From Faecalibacterium duncaniae (GTDB lineage: Bacteria > Bacillota > Clostridia > Oscillospirales > Ruminococcaceae), in NCBI RefSeq assembly GCF_010509575.1, contig NZ_CP048437.1, positions 1,612,001 to 1,676,000 of the forward strand: a stretch of DNA of 64,000 nt, given 5' to 3'. Of this stretch, positions 52,314-60,901 are shown one piece after another. Both the position numbers and the translations under genes were made by a program. Position 1 is the first letter of the stretch; each line of letters starts with the position of its first letter. The notes under the pieces are model-generated. The model saw only the letters and a list, made by a program, of their open reading frames with translations. It did not search any database and was not told the origin of the DNA.

Positions 52314-52952
52314 ATGAAAACACATATTCTCTGCCTGGGCGATTCCAACACCCACGGTTATTGTGCCGACCCCAAGGATAACGCCGACGGCGGCATCCGC
52401 TTCAACGAGGACGAGCGGTGGACCTGCCGCCTGCAGACTGCTCTGGGCGACAAGTATCTGGTAACCGAAGAGGGCCTTTCCGGCCGCACCACCGTTTTTG
52501 CTGACCCCATCCACGAGTCCATGGATGCTCTGAGCGTGGCCTATCCCCTGCTCAAGAGCCATGAAGTCATCGACCTGCTCATCATCATGCTGGGCACCAA
52601 CGATGTGAAAGAGCGCTTTAACGCAAACGCCGCCTGCATTGGCGCTGGCATGGAGCGCCTGATCCAGAAGTGCAAGACCGTGGACTGCTGGGGCGGCAAG
52701 GAACCCAACATTCTTGTGGTTGCTCCTCCGCGCATCAAGGAGGGCTTCCACGATGAGGTCATGGGCGACGGCTGTGTGGAGAAGTCCAAGGGCGTTGCCG
52801 GCTGGTACAAGATCATTGCAGAGCGCAACAACGTCCATTTTCTGGACGCTGAAGGCTGCGAGTTCAACCAGATCGACTTCATGCACCTGACCCGTAAGGG
52901 CCACGCACAACTGGCTGAGAAGCTGGCCGAGCTGGTGCCGACGCTGCTCTGA
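52314..52952 (+). CDS. SGNH/GDSL hydrolase, possible sialate O-acetylesterase
   Basis: This 212-residue cytosolic SGNH hydrolase has block I GDSNTHG with S11, block III GTND, and the block V D..H in DFMHLTRKGHA. It has no signal peptide. As last gene of the nan operon it may remove O-acetyl groups from imported sialic acids before NanA; this is inferred from context. Family members include arylesterases of broad specificity. AAAGGAG precedes the ATG. A palindromic repeat follows it. Confidence 0.82.
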   Translation: MKTHILCLGDSNTHGYCADPKDNADGGIRFNEDERWTCRLQTALGDKYLVTEEGLSGRTTVFADPIHESMDALSVAYPLLKSHEVIDLLIIMLGTNDVKERFNANAACIGAGMERLIQKCKTVDCWGGKEPNILVVAPPRIKEGFHDEVMGDGCVEKSKGVAGWYKIIAERNNVHFLDAEGCEFNQIDFMHLTRKGHAQLAEKLAELVPTLL

Positions 52953-52961
52953 GTCAAAAAG

Positions 52962-53050
52962 AACAACCCTCTCCGTCATTGCCTCGCAATGCCGCCTCAC
53001 CCTTTCGGGGGAAGCAGGCAAAGCAAAAGGCTTTGACGGAGAGGGTTGTT
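52962..53050. repeat. Palindromic intergenic element, copy 2
   Basis: This 89-bp element has perfect 17-bp inverted ends AACAACCCTCTCCGTCA / TGACGGAGAGGGTTGTT and an inner hairpin ATTGC-CTC-GCAAT. It sits between convergent genes (SGNH hydrolase and Eis-like gene), the same setting as copy 1. The inner hairpin differs from copy 1 by paired changes that keep the stem. Confidence 0.88.
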
Positions 53051-53058
53051 TTCTTTTG

Positions 53059-54267
53059 TCAGATGTAATCCGAAATATACGGAATCTTATGGAAGAGCAC
53101 GTCATCCAGCCGTTCCACAGCCTCTTCCCTGCCCTCGATGCGCTCCAGCTCATACAGACGCTCTGCGGTCTTGTAGCCCAGCAGCAGGGTGGTAAAGGTG
53201 CCGATGCCCATTTTCAGGTGATACTCGGCGGGTTCACGGGTCATGGTGCAGTGCCCATCCGCAAAGCGAACGTTGAACGTCCGGTCGTTCCATGGCAGAA
53301 GCGTGTCCTCGATCTCCAGCTCGATGCACAGGGTGCCGCCGTCCGGGTCACAGGGATAATCGGCGAGGAAATCCTCCACGTCGATGATGCGTCCCATGGC
53401 ATAGGGGCGGATGCTCTCCTTGATGTCACCGTCGTCCATCTCAAAGGCGATGGGTTCGCTGAAATAGGTGCTGCCGTGCACCTCATCGATCATGGAATCA
53501 TGGGCATGGATATACTCCCACAGGCCTTTCTGGGCCTCGCGGTTGAGGTAGACCATCTCCTTGATGTGCATGATGTCGTTTTTGATGAGGTAGACCATGT
53601 AGCCGCAGGGCTTATCCTTGACGTTGTAGTAGACCGCAACATTGGTATCGTCCTCATCCCAGCGCCAGTATTCCTCCCAGGCCAGACTGTTGCGGAACAG
53701 ACAGCCGTGGGTAATGGACGCAAAGTGGGAGTGCAGCTCATGGAACTCGGTGTTATCCCAGCTGACGCGCCGGACATAGCCGGGAGCCTTGACCTTGGTG
53801 GGGATCTGCCGGTCCTTGATGTTGAACGAGATCTTGTTGGAAACGATCTCCCAGCCCAGGTGATGGTACAGCGGAATGCTGTACGGGTAGAGCAGGGCGA
53901 AGGATTTGCCCTCTTCGTGCATCTGGGTCAGACCCTTGATCATCAGGTGCTTCATAATGCCCTGCCCGGTGTACTCCGGGTAGGTGCAGACACTGGTGAC
54001 AAAGCCCACATGGTAGACCGTATCGTAGATGTTCATTTTCAGCGGATAGACGGCAAACTGGGACACCAGCGTGTCTCCATCAAAGCAGCCCAGTACATCG
54101 GCACGTTCCAGCACCGGGAATTTGGACTGCTTGATTTCATCGTCCTTCCAGCCTGTGGCAGTCAGCTCTTCTTCCGTGACCTGAAAGGTGTAGCGGAGCA
54201 GTGCATTGTACTGATCAAGATCCTTCGCTTCCAGATAACGGGTCAGATAATGGTCTGCGGCGTTCAT
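53059..54267 (-). CDS. Eis-like GNAT acetyltransferase
   Basis: This 402-residue protein has a GNAT domain with the acetyl-CoA loop VCTYPEYTGQGIMKHLM (about 93-110), a second GNAT-like half and a C-terminal SCP2-like domain, the Eis layout. Eis enzymes acetylate amines, including aminoglycosides in mycobacteria; the substrate here is unknown. The start is an ATG after GGGGGTG. It lies 16 nt downstream of aspS and is probably cotranscribed with it. Confidence 0.85.
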   Translation of the reverse strand: MNAADHYLTRYLEAKDLDQYNALLRYTFQVTEEELTATGWKDDEIKQSKFPVLERADVLGCFDGDTLVSQFAVYPLKMNIYDTVYHVGFVTSVCTYPEYTGQGIMKHLMIKGLTQMHEEGKSFALLYPYSIPLYHHLGWEIVSNKISFNIKDRQIPTKVKAPGYVRRVSWDNTEFHELHSHFASITHGCLFRNSLAWEEYWRWDEDDTNVAVYYNVKDKPCGYMVYLIKNDIMHIKEMVYLNREAQKGLWEYIHAHDSMIDEVHGSTYFSEPIAFEMDDGDIKESIRPYAMGRIIDVEDFLADYPCDPDGGTLCIELEIEDTLLPWNDRTFNVRFADGHCTMTREPAEYHLKMGIGTFTTLLLGYKTAERLYELERIEGREEAVERLDDVLFHKIPYISDYI

Positions 54268-54283
54268 ACGAACACCCCCGTCC

Positions 54284-55618
54284 TTACGGGGTCAGACGGT
54301 TGGGGCCGCGGAACAGGAACTCCGCGTCCTTGATGCTCTCGCCCACCAGCAGCATGGTCAGGCGGTCGATGCCCAGACCGAAGCCGCCGTGCGGGGGGCA
54401 GCCATACTGGAAGAACTCCAGATAGAACTTGACATCCTCAGCCAGACCCTTTTCCTCAGCCTGCTTCTTCAGCACCTCATAGCGGTGCTCGCGCTGGGCA
54501 CCGGTGGTGATCTCCACACCGCGCCAGATCAGGTCGTAGCCCTGAGGCACGCCGTTCTCGTCGCGCATGTGGTAGAAAGCGCGCTTCTCAGCATCGTAAT
54601 CCGTGACGAAGAGGAACTCGTGGTTATAGTGCTTCTTCACCCAGTCGTAGCTCAGGCGCTCGGCCTCAGTGGTCAGGTCGCCCTTCTCGGAATCGTCCAC
54701 CACATAGCCGAAGTCCTCTTCCAGACCCTTGTACAGGTCAGCCAGCTTGACCACGGGGAACGGGGTCTCGGGCACGATGACTTCCTTGCCGAACAGTTCC
54801 TGGATCTGATCGCCGTATGCGTCCTTCACAGCCTGCAGGCCAGCCTTGAGCAGCTGCTCCTCCATGGCCATGACATCCTTGTAAGAGGTGATGTAGCTGA
54901 ACTCCAGATCGAAGCCGGAGAACTCCGTGGCATGCTTGTTGGTATAGCTCTTCTCGGCGCGGAACACAGGGCCGGTCTCGAAGATGCGCTCAAAGCCTGC
55001 AGCCATTGCCATCTGCTTGTAGAACTGGGGGCTCTGTGCCAGATAGGCATTGCGGTCGAAGTAATCCACCTTGAACACCTCAGAGCCGCTCTCGCTGGCA
55101 GCAGCGATCAGCTTGGGGGTGTGGATCTCGATGAAGTTCTGGTCCAGCAGGAACTTGCGCATGGCGTTGACCATGCAGCTCTGGGCCTTGAACATCAGCT
55201 GGTTCTCGTCGGTGCGCAGATCGACCCAGCGGTAATCAATGCGCTGGTCGATGCTGGAACGCTCCACCGCCTTTTTCTTCTTGGTGGCGGCAATGGCCTT
55301 GCGGGCAATGGGCAGTGCATCCGCAATGCTCTCCACCTCGATGGCCTCGGGGATCATCTCGATGCCGCCCATCTTGACGTAGTCGTTCTCGACCACCTTA
55401 CCGGTGACAGTGATGACAGAATCAGGGGTCAACTGATCGATGGTGCCCACCAGATCAGGATGATCCTCTTTTTCAACCGTGATCTGCAGCTTGCCGGTGA
55501 TATCCTTCAGTACGATAAAGGCCATATACTTGCTGTTGCGCAGGTTTTCAATAAAGCCCTGTACCTTGACCGTATTGCCAATTTCCTTTTGTACCTCGTT
55601 GATGTAGGTGCGATTCAT
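54284..55618 (-). CDS. aspS: Aspartyl-tRNA synthetase, archaeal/short type
   Basis: This class IIb synthetase has 444 residues, against about 590 in the common bacterial AspRS. It has the N-terminal OB-fold, motif 2 FETGPVFRAEKSYTNKHATEF, and motif 3 GFGLGIDRLTMLL, and lacks the bacterial GAD insertion. The SESGSEVFKVDYFDRNAYLAQSPQFYKQM block is archaeal-like. Such enzymes are often non-discriminating and also make Asp-tRNA-Asn for GatCAB; that property is inference. AGGAGG precedes the ATG. Confidence 0.92.
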   Translation of the reverse strand: MNRTYINEVQKEIGNTVKVQGFIENLRNSKYMAFIVLKDITGKLQITVEKEDHPDLVGTIDQLTPDSVITVTGKVVENDYVKMGGIEMIPEAIEVESIADALPIARKAIAATKKKKAVERSSIDQRIDYRWVDLRTDENQLMFKAQSCMVNAMRKFLLDQNFIEIHTPKLIAAASESGSEVFKVDYFDRNAYLAQSPQFYKQMAMAAGFERIFETGPVFRAEKSYTNKHATEFSGFDLEFSYITSYKDVMAMEEQLLKAGLQAVKDAYGDQIQELFGKEVIVPETPFPVVKLADLYKGLEEDFGYVVDDSEKGDLTTEAERLSYDWVKKHYNHEFLFVTDYDAEKRAFYHMRDENGVPQGYDLIWRGVEITTGAQREHRYEVLKKQAEEKGLAEDVKFYLEFFQYGCPPHGGFGLGIDRLTMLLVGESIKDAEFLFRGPNRLTP

Positions 55619-55650
55619 GGAAATCCTCCTTTGATGTCTTATACCGTTTT

Positions 55651-55678
55651 ATTATACGCTTTTCAGGGGATAAATCAA
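55651..55678 (-). promoter_or_regulatory. Promoter for aspS
   Basis: TTGATT and TATAAT with a 16-nt spacer on the minus strand, about 32 nt before the start codon. Confidence 0.7.
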
Positions 55679-55698
55679 GTATTCTGCCCGGGCCAGTC

Positions 55699-56319
55699 TT
55701 ACTTCTTGTGGTTTTCCCCTTCGTGCAAAGTGCCAGTGCCGCCCTCGACCACACCGTCGTGGTCGAGCACCGCCCTGATGGTGCCAAAGAAGCACTTTAC
55801 GTCCATGCCAAAGCTCAGGTGCTCCACATAGTAGCCGTCCAGCCGGGCCTTGTCCACGATCTCCAGCTCATCCCGCCCATGGATCTGCGCCCAGCCGGTC
55901 AGGCCGGGGCGGACATCGTTGGCACCATACTTGTCCCGCTCGGCCAGCAGGTCATACTGGTTCCACAGCGCCGGGCGCGGGCCGATGACTGCCATATCGC
56001 CCACAAAGATGTTCCAGAGCTGGGGCAGCTCGTCCAGACTGGTCTTGCGCAGGAAGTGCCCCACCCGGGTGATATACTGATCCGGGTCCTTGAGCATGTG
56101 GGTGGGCATATCGTGGGGGGTGTCGATGCGCATGGTGCGGAACTTGAGGATATTGAAATGCTGTTTGTGGATGCCCACCCGCTTCTGCCTGAAAAAGATC
56201 GGTCCCGGGGAATCGATTTTGATGGCAAGGCAGAGGATGAGCAGCAGCGGCGAGAGCACGATCATGCCGCAGAGGGACAGAATGACCGCCAGCAGCCGCT
56301 TGATGCCGTTTCGATACAT
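55699..56319 (-). CDS. Undecaprenyl-phosphate sugar-1-phosphate transferase
   Basis: This 206-residue bacterial sugar transferase has one N-terminal membrane helix (about 10-32) and the catalytic PssA-type domain: [41 protein letters not shown] and [16 protein letters not shown]. It moves a hexose-1-phosphate to the lipid carrier to start a surface polysaccharide. It is solitary here, with no glycosyltransferases beside it. GGGAGG precedes the ATG, and it has its own promoter. Confidence 0.92.
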   Translation of the reverse strand: MYRNGIKRLLAVILSLCGMIVLSPLLLILCLAIKIDSPGPIFFRQKRVGIHKQHFNILKFRTMRIDTPHDMPTHMLKDPDQYITRVGHFLRKTSLDELPQLWNIFVGDMAVIGPRPALWNQYDLLAERDKYGANDVRPGLTGWAQIHGRDELEIVDKARLDGYYVEHLSFGMDVKCFFGTIRAVLDHDGVVEGGTGTLHEGENHKK

Positions 56320-56349
56320 GGAAGATCCTCCCTTTTCAGAGTACCTTTT

Positions 56350-56378
56350 ATTATAGCAAGCCCTTCGACAGTTTGCAA
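56350..56378 (-). promoter_or_regulatory. Promoter for the sugar transferase gene
   Basis: TTGCAA and TATAAT with a 17-nt spacer on the minus strand. Confidence 0.75.
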
Positions 56379-56559
56379 TCCATTCCGTGCAGTTTCACGC
56401 CCGAGGGGCTCAGGCAGGTGCAGCAGAAGTATTGGCTGTTGCGCAGACCACAAAACGCCTGTTTTGTTGCATTATTTATCCTGTTTTCTCTCTTGTTCCG
56501 GAACGATTTCTGCCGTATCATTACAGTAACCACTCTATCTGAAACAGGAGGTCTATTCT

Positions 56560-58575
56560 GTGATCCAGCGTTTTTCTTTCGGGCATCCCTTCCCCACCCA
56601 GAGCGTTGTGCTGTCTCTTCCGGCGGAAAGCGGCCCCGTTCCCTTTCTGACTCCCGATGGCACCGGCTGGCGGTTCACCCTCAGTGAGCAGGCTGCCGTC
56701 TACGGTCTGGGCGAAATGCCCCGCGGCATCAACAAGCGCGGCTGGCACTACATCACCAACAACACCGACGAATCCCGCCACAGCGAGGACAAGCTTTCCT
56801 TCTATGGTGCGCACAATTTCCTGCTGGTGCGGGATGGCAGCACCTGCTTTGGCCTGTTCGTGGATTTCCCGGGCAAGGTGTATTACGACATCGGCTATAC
56901 CCGCCACGATCTATTCTCTTTCCACACCGAGACTCCCGACTATGATCTGTATCTCCTCTCCGGCGGGAACGAGAATGCGATCTGCAAGGAGTTCCGCACC
57001 CTCATCGGCCGCAGCTATATCCCACCCAAGTGGGCATTCGGTCTGGCACAGAGCCGCTGGGGCTACAAGACTGAGGAGGACGTGCGGGAGGTTGCACGCC
57101 AGTACAAGGAGCACGACCTGCCGCTGGACATGATCTGCATGGACATCGAGTATATGCAGGACTATGCCGATTTCACCGTAAACAAGGAACGTTTTCCTGA
57201 CCTTGCGAAGCTCTCCGCCGACCTGAAAGCGCAGGGCATCCGTCTGGTGCCCATCATCGATGCAGGCGTACGCATCGACCCCAACGACCCCACCTGCACC
57301 GAAGGGCTGGAAAAAGGATACTTCTGCACAAAGGCCGATGGAACCCCCTTTGTGGCGGCAGTCTGGCCCGGCAAGGCCTACTTTGCCGACTTCCTGCGCC
57401 CTGAGGTGCGGGAGTGGTTCGGCCACAAATACAAGGCCCTGACCGACTGCGGCATCGAGGGCTTTTGGAACGATATGAATGAGCCCTCCCTCTTCTACTC
57501 ACCCGAGCGGCTGCGCGCTTTTCTGAACGATATGGCCGCCCTGCGGGAGAAGGACAACATTGAGCAGGAGGAGTTTTTCCCGCGCGTGGTGGGCGGTGCC
57601 ATGGGACTGATGAACAGCCCGGCAGACTACGCCAGCTTCTACCACGAGGTGGACGGCCAGAAGGTGCGCCACGATCAGGTCCACAACCTCTACGGCGGCA
57701 GCATGACCCGCGCCGCTGGCGAGGCCTTTGCCGACCTGCGCCCGGGCCAGCGCACCCTGCTTTACAGCCGCTCCAGCTTCATTGGCAGCCACCGCTATGG
57801 CGGCATCTGGCTGGGCGACAACAATTCCAGCTGGGCCCAGCTGCTGGCCAACATCCAGATGATGCCCAGTGTCCAGATGTGCGGTTTCCTGTACAGCGGT
57901 GCCGACCTCTGCGGCTTCTCCTCCGATACCACGCCGGATCTTGCCCTGCGCTGGCTTGAGTTCGGTCTGCTCACCCCGCTGATGCGCAACCACTCCGCAG
58001 TTGGCACCCGGATGCAGGAATACTACCGCTTCCCCGAGGTGCTGCCCGCTGTGCGCAATATGATCCGTCTGCGCTACGCCCTGCTGCCCTACCTGTACAG
58101 CGAATTTATGAAGGCCGCGCTGGAAAACACCAGCTACTTCCGGCCGTTGGCCTTCGACTACCCGGATGACCCCGATGCCCGGGAGGTGGAAGATCAGCTT
58201 CTGCTGGGCGAGGGCCTGATGGCAGCGCCTGTCTATGTCCAGAATGCCCACGGGCGGCATGTCTATCTGCCCGAACCCATGAAGCTCCTGCGCCTGCGGG
58301 CTGTGGACGACTACGATGAAGAGATCCTGCCCGCCGGACACCACTATATCCGCTGTGCGCTGGACGAAGTGCTGTTGTTCCTCCGTCCGGGTCACATCGT
58401 TCCCGTGGCACAGCCCGCCAACAACACCTCTGAGCTGGATGATGCCAGCCTGACCCTGTGGAGCTTCCTGCCCGACGGCGAATCTGCGGAGTACCGGATG
58501 TACCGGGATGACGGCGTGACAACAGAATATGAGAAGAAAGAGCACTGGAAAACGCTGCAGATCCATCATTCCTGA
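56560..58575 (+). CDS. Glycoside hydrolase family 31 (alpha-glucosidase/alpha-xylosidase type)
   Basis: This 671-residue cytosolic GH31 enzyme has the nucleophile motif GFWNDMNEPS with D305 and the acid/base region RYGGIWLGDNNSSW. The start is GTG, with AGGAGG at 8 nt. GH31 enzymes hydrolyse terminal alpha-glucosides, alpha-xylosides or sulfoquinovosides; this one's substrate is not evident. It lacks a signal peptide, so it acts on imported oligosaccharides. No transporter is adjacent. Confidence 0.92.
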   Translation: MIQRFSFGHPFPTQSVVLSLPAESGPVPFLTPDGTGWRFTLSEQAAVYGLGEMPRGINKRGWHYITNNTDESRHSEDKLSFYGAHNFLLVRDGSTCFGLFVDFPGKVYYDIGYTRHDLFSFHTETPDYDLYLLSGGNENAICKEFRTLIGRSYIPPKWAFGLAQSRWGYKTEEDVREVARQYKEHDLPLDMICMDIEYMQDYADFTVNKERFPDLAKLSADLKAQGIRLVPIIDAGVRIDPNDPTCTEGLEKGYFCTKADGTPFVAAVWPGKAYFADFLRPEVREWFGHKYKALTDCGIEGFWNDMNEPSLFYSPERLRAFLNDMAALREKDNIEQEEFFPRVVGGAMGLMNSPADYASFYHEVDGQKVRHDQVHNLYGGSMTRAAGEAFADLRPGQRTLLYSRSSFIGSHRYGGIWLGDNNSSWAQLLANIQMMPSVQMCGFLYSGADLCGFSSDTTPDLALRWLEFGLLTPLMRNHSAVGTRMQEYYRFPEVLPAVRNMIRLRYALLPYLYSEFMKAALENTSYFRPLAFDYPDDPDAREVEDQLLLGEGLMAAPVYVQNAHGRHVYLPEPMKLLRLRAVDDYDEEILPAGHHYIRCALDEVLLFLRPGHIVPVAQPANNTSELDDASLTLWSFLPDGESAEYRMYRDDGVTTEYEKKEHWKTLQIHHS

Positions 58576-58617
58576 TCGAAGTGTCCCGGAAAGGCAGGAT
58601 CTCCCCTGCGCAGCATC

Positions 58618-58646
58618 TTGTATTTTACAGAAAACTGTATTATAAT
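58618..58646 (+). promoter_or_regulatory. Promoter upstream of the MATE gene, with palindrome in spacer
   Basis: TTGTAT and TATAAT are spaced by 17 nt. The spacer contains the inverted repeat TACAG-AAAA-CTGTA, a possible operator. An intrinsic terminator follows before the gene. Confidence 0.7.
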
Positions 58647-58665
58647 ATAGATGTTCTTTACAAAT

Positions 58666-58700
58666 TGCGTTGTGCCGCAAAACGGCACGGCGCATTTTTT
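58666..58700 (+). terminator. Terminator-like hairpin in the MATE leader
   Basis: A 12-bp stem with two G-T pairs (TGCGTTGTGCCG / CGGCACGGCGCA) and loop CAAAA is followed by TTTTTT. It lies after the promoter and 56 nt before the start codon. It could be an attenuator for the MATE gene or the terminator of the GH31 transcript. Confidence 0.8.
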
Positions 58701-58756
58701 ACGCTTCAATTTTGGTGCAAGAGTATGAGAGAAGTTTCAAAGGAGGCGGAGCTTTC

Positions 58757-60130
58757 ATGGCACAAATGTCCCAGGCCGGTGATCTGACCAGCGGCCCGAT
58801 GCTGAAAAAGATCATCCTGTTTTCCCTGCCGCTGGCGGCATCCAGCTTTTTGCAGCTGCTGTTCAATGCTGCCGATGTGGTCGTGGTGGGCCGGTTCGCC
58901 GGCAGCGCCGCGCTGGCAGCAGTTGGTTCCAACGGTGCGCTCATCAACCTGCTGGTCAACCTGTTTGTCGGCCTTGCGCTGGGTGCAAATGTTGTGGCTG
59001 CCCGCTGCTATGGCGCAAAGGATGACCAGGGCGTGCACGAAGCGGTGCAGACCGCTGTTACCCTGAGCCTTGTGGGCGGCGTGCTGATGGCTTTTGTGGG
59101 CTTTTTTGCAGCCCACGGCCTGCTGGAACTGATGTCCAGCCCTGAGGATGTCATTGACCTTGCCACCCTTTACCTGAAGATCTACTTCATCGGAATGCCG
59201 ATGACCATGCTGTACAACTTCAACGCTTCCCTGCTGCGTGCCGTGGGTGACACCCGCCGCCCGCTGGTCTGTCTGGCGGTGGCAGGTGTCATCAATGTGG
59301 TGCTGAACCTGGTGTTCGTCATCGTGTTCCAGATGAGCGTGGCAGGCGTGGCGCTGGCCACCATCCTCAGCCAGACGGTATCCGCCATTATGGTCACGGT
59401 GCTGCTGGTCAGGGAAGAGGGTGCCATGCACCTTGACCTGCGGCATCTGGGCATCCACAAGAAAGCCATGCTGCAGATCATCCAGATCGGCCTGCCCGCC
59501 GGTCTGCAGAGCACTGTGTTCAGCCTGTCCAACGTGGTGATCCAGTCGGCCATCAATTCCTTTGGCTCCACGGTCGTGGCCGGAAACTCTGCCGCATCCA
59601 ACCTCGAGGGCTTCATCTACACCGGCATGAATGCCTTTGCGCAGGCGGCCGTGACCTTTACCAGCCAGAACGTGGGTGCCCGCCGGTACGACAACCTCGA
59701 CCGCGTCATGCGCAACTGCCTGCTCTGCGTCACTGTGGCGGGCCTGTTCCTGGGCTGCGGCGCTTACTTTGGCGGCGAAGTCCTGCTGCACTTCTACTCC
59801 ACGGATGAAGCCGTGGTGGCCGCCGGCCTGTCCCGGATGCAGATCATCTGCACTGCCTACTTCCTGTGCGGCATAATGGACACTCTGGCCAGCTGCCTGC
59901 GCGGACGCGGCTACTCGGTGATCCCCATGATCGTCAGCCTGGTGGGCAGCTGCCTGCTCCGTCTGGTCTGGATCGCAACCATCTTCCGGATGTTCCGCTC
60001 CACCGGCACGCTGTACATCAGCTATCCCATCAGCTGGGCCCTGACCGCAGGGGTGCATCTCATCTGCCTGCTGGTCGTGCGCAAAAAGATGAACGATCAG
60101 CTGAAGGAAGAGAGCCGCCTGGTCGCATAA
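58757..60130 (+). CDS. MATE family efflux transporter
   Basis: This 457-residue membrane protein with 12 predicted helices has the MATE features SLPLAASSFLQLLFNAADVVVVGRF and, in the second half, AASNLEGFIYTGMNAFAQAAVTFTSQNVGA. MATE proteins export cationic drugs or metabolites against Na+ or H+ flow. The ATG at 58757 follows AGGAGG. Its leader contains a promoter, a palindrome and a terminator hairpin, so expression is probably conditional. Confidence 0.92.
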   Translation: MAQMSQAGDLTSGPMLKKIILFSLPLAASSFLQLLFNAADVVVVGRFAGSAALAAVGSNGALINLLVNLFVGLALGANVVAARCYGAKDDQGVHEAVQTAVTLSLVGGVLMAFVGFFAAHGLLELMSSPEDVIDLATLYLKIYFIGMPMTMLYNFNASLLRAVGDTRRPLVCLAVAGVINVVLNLVFVIVFQMSVAGVALATILSQTVSAIMVTVLLVREEGAMHLDLRHLGIHKKAMLQIIQIGLPAGLQSTVFSLSNVVIQSAINSFGSTVVAGNSAASNLEGFIYTGMNAFAQAAVTFTSQNVGARRYDNLDRVMRNCLLCVTVAGLFLGCGAYFGGEVLLHFYSTDEAVVAAGLSRMQIICTAYFLCGIMDTLASCLRGRGYSVIPMIVSLVGSCLLRLVWIATIFRMFRSTGTLYISYPISWALTAGVHLICLLVVRKKMNDQLKEESRLVA

Positions 60131-60131
60131 C

Positions 60132-60170
60132 AAAAAACGCTCTCCTGTGCTCAGCAGGAGAGCGTTTTTG
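60132..60170. terminator. Bidirectional terminator between MATE and GNAT genes
   Basis: A perfect 15-bp stem (AAAAACGCTCTCCTG / CAGGAGAGCGTTTTT) gives T-runs on both strands for the two convergent genes. Confidence 0.92.
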
Positions 60171-60171
60171 T

Positions 60172-60714
60172 TTACAGCATCTTCTTTAACAGATATCGGT
60201 CATACCCGCCGTACATCTCACGGCGGTCGGCAATGACAAAACCGCAGGCAAGGGCATTGTTCAGGCTGTATTGATTCTCCGGGCTGACGGTGGCCCCGAT
60301 GCCCACGATGCCGGGCCGGACAAGGGGCAGCGCAGCTTCCAGCAGCTTCCGCTGCAGGCCGTTGCCCCGCCAGTCCGGGTGGACCACTGCGCTGTCCGCA
60401 TTGGCCCAGTGCTCCCACTCCTCCCGGGGCACCCCCAGAAAGGCCGCATAGTTGTGTGCGCTCCGGCCGCAGTAGCGCAGGATAAAGTACGCTCCCAGCC
60501 GTTCGCCGTCGTATGCCCCGATGCACAGGTCCTCCCTCAGGTAGGCCGTGATATTCTCCAGTGTGTCCGGCACAAACTGCTCCGGGTGGGGCATGGCGGC
60601 CCGCACTTCGTTCTGCAAAGCAAAGAATGCAGCGGCATCCGCAGGGCCGCACCGGCGCAGGCGAATGGGAAGCTGTGCAGACCGGCCACACACTTTTTGC
60701 AGTATCAGTTCCAT
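60172..60714 (-). CDS. GNAT family N-acetyltransferase
   Basis: This 180-residue single-domain GNAT has the acetyl-CoA motif in SAVVHPDWRGNGLQRKLLEAA (RGNG) and NQYSLNNALACGFVIADRREMYGGYDRYLL near the C terminus. The substrate is unknown. GGAGGG precedes the ATG. Its promoter overlaps that of the divergent GntR gene. A strong shared terminator follows. Confidence 0.87.
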   Translation of the reverse strand: MELILQKVCGRSAQLPIRLRRCGPADAAAFFALQNEVRAAMPHPEQFVPDTLENITAYLREDLCIGAYDGERLGAYFILRYCGRSAHNYAAFLGVPREEWEHWANADSAVVHPDWRGNGLQRKLLEAALPLVRPGIVGIGATVSPENQYSLNNALACGFVIADRREMYGGYDRYLLKKML

Positions 60715-60759
60715 TTTGTGAACCCTCCAAAAATAAAATCATACTTTCTGCTGGATTCC

Positions 60760-60788
60760 AGTATAATTACCATTCAAAATAAAGTCAA
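60760..60788 (-). promoter_or_regulatory. Promoter for the GNAT gene
   Basis: TTGACT and TATACT with a 17-nt spacer on the minus strand. It overlaps the GntR promoter by 16 bp. Confidence 0.8.
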
Positions 60789-60801
60789 ATCATGCTATAA
60801 T
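60773..60801 (+). promoter_or_regulatory. Promoter for the GntR-pyrBI unit
   Basis: TTCAAA and TATAAT with a 17-nt spacer. Its -35 lies in the spacer of the opposing GNAT promoter and vice versa, so polymerase can occupy only one at a time. Confidence 0.7.
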
Positions 60802-60901
60802 GAAAGTAAGAGAATCTGTCCGGCGCAGCTTTTGGGATGCAGGGCAGGTTTTCCCAAGTCCAGGCGGGCACTGCCCCGCCCGCGAACCGGAGGAACAGCC
60901 C

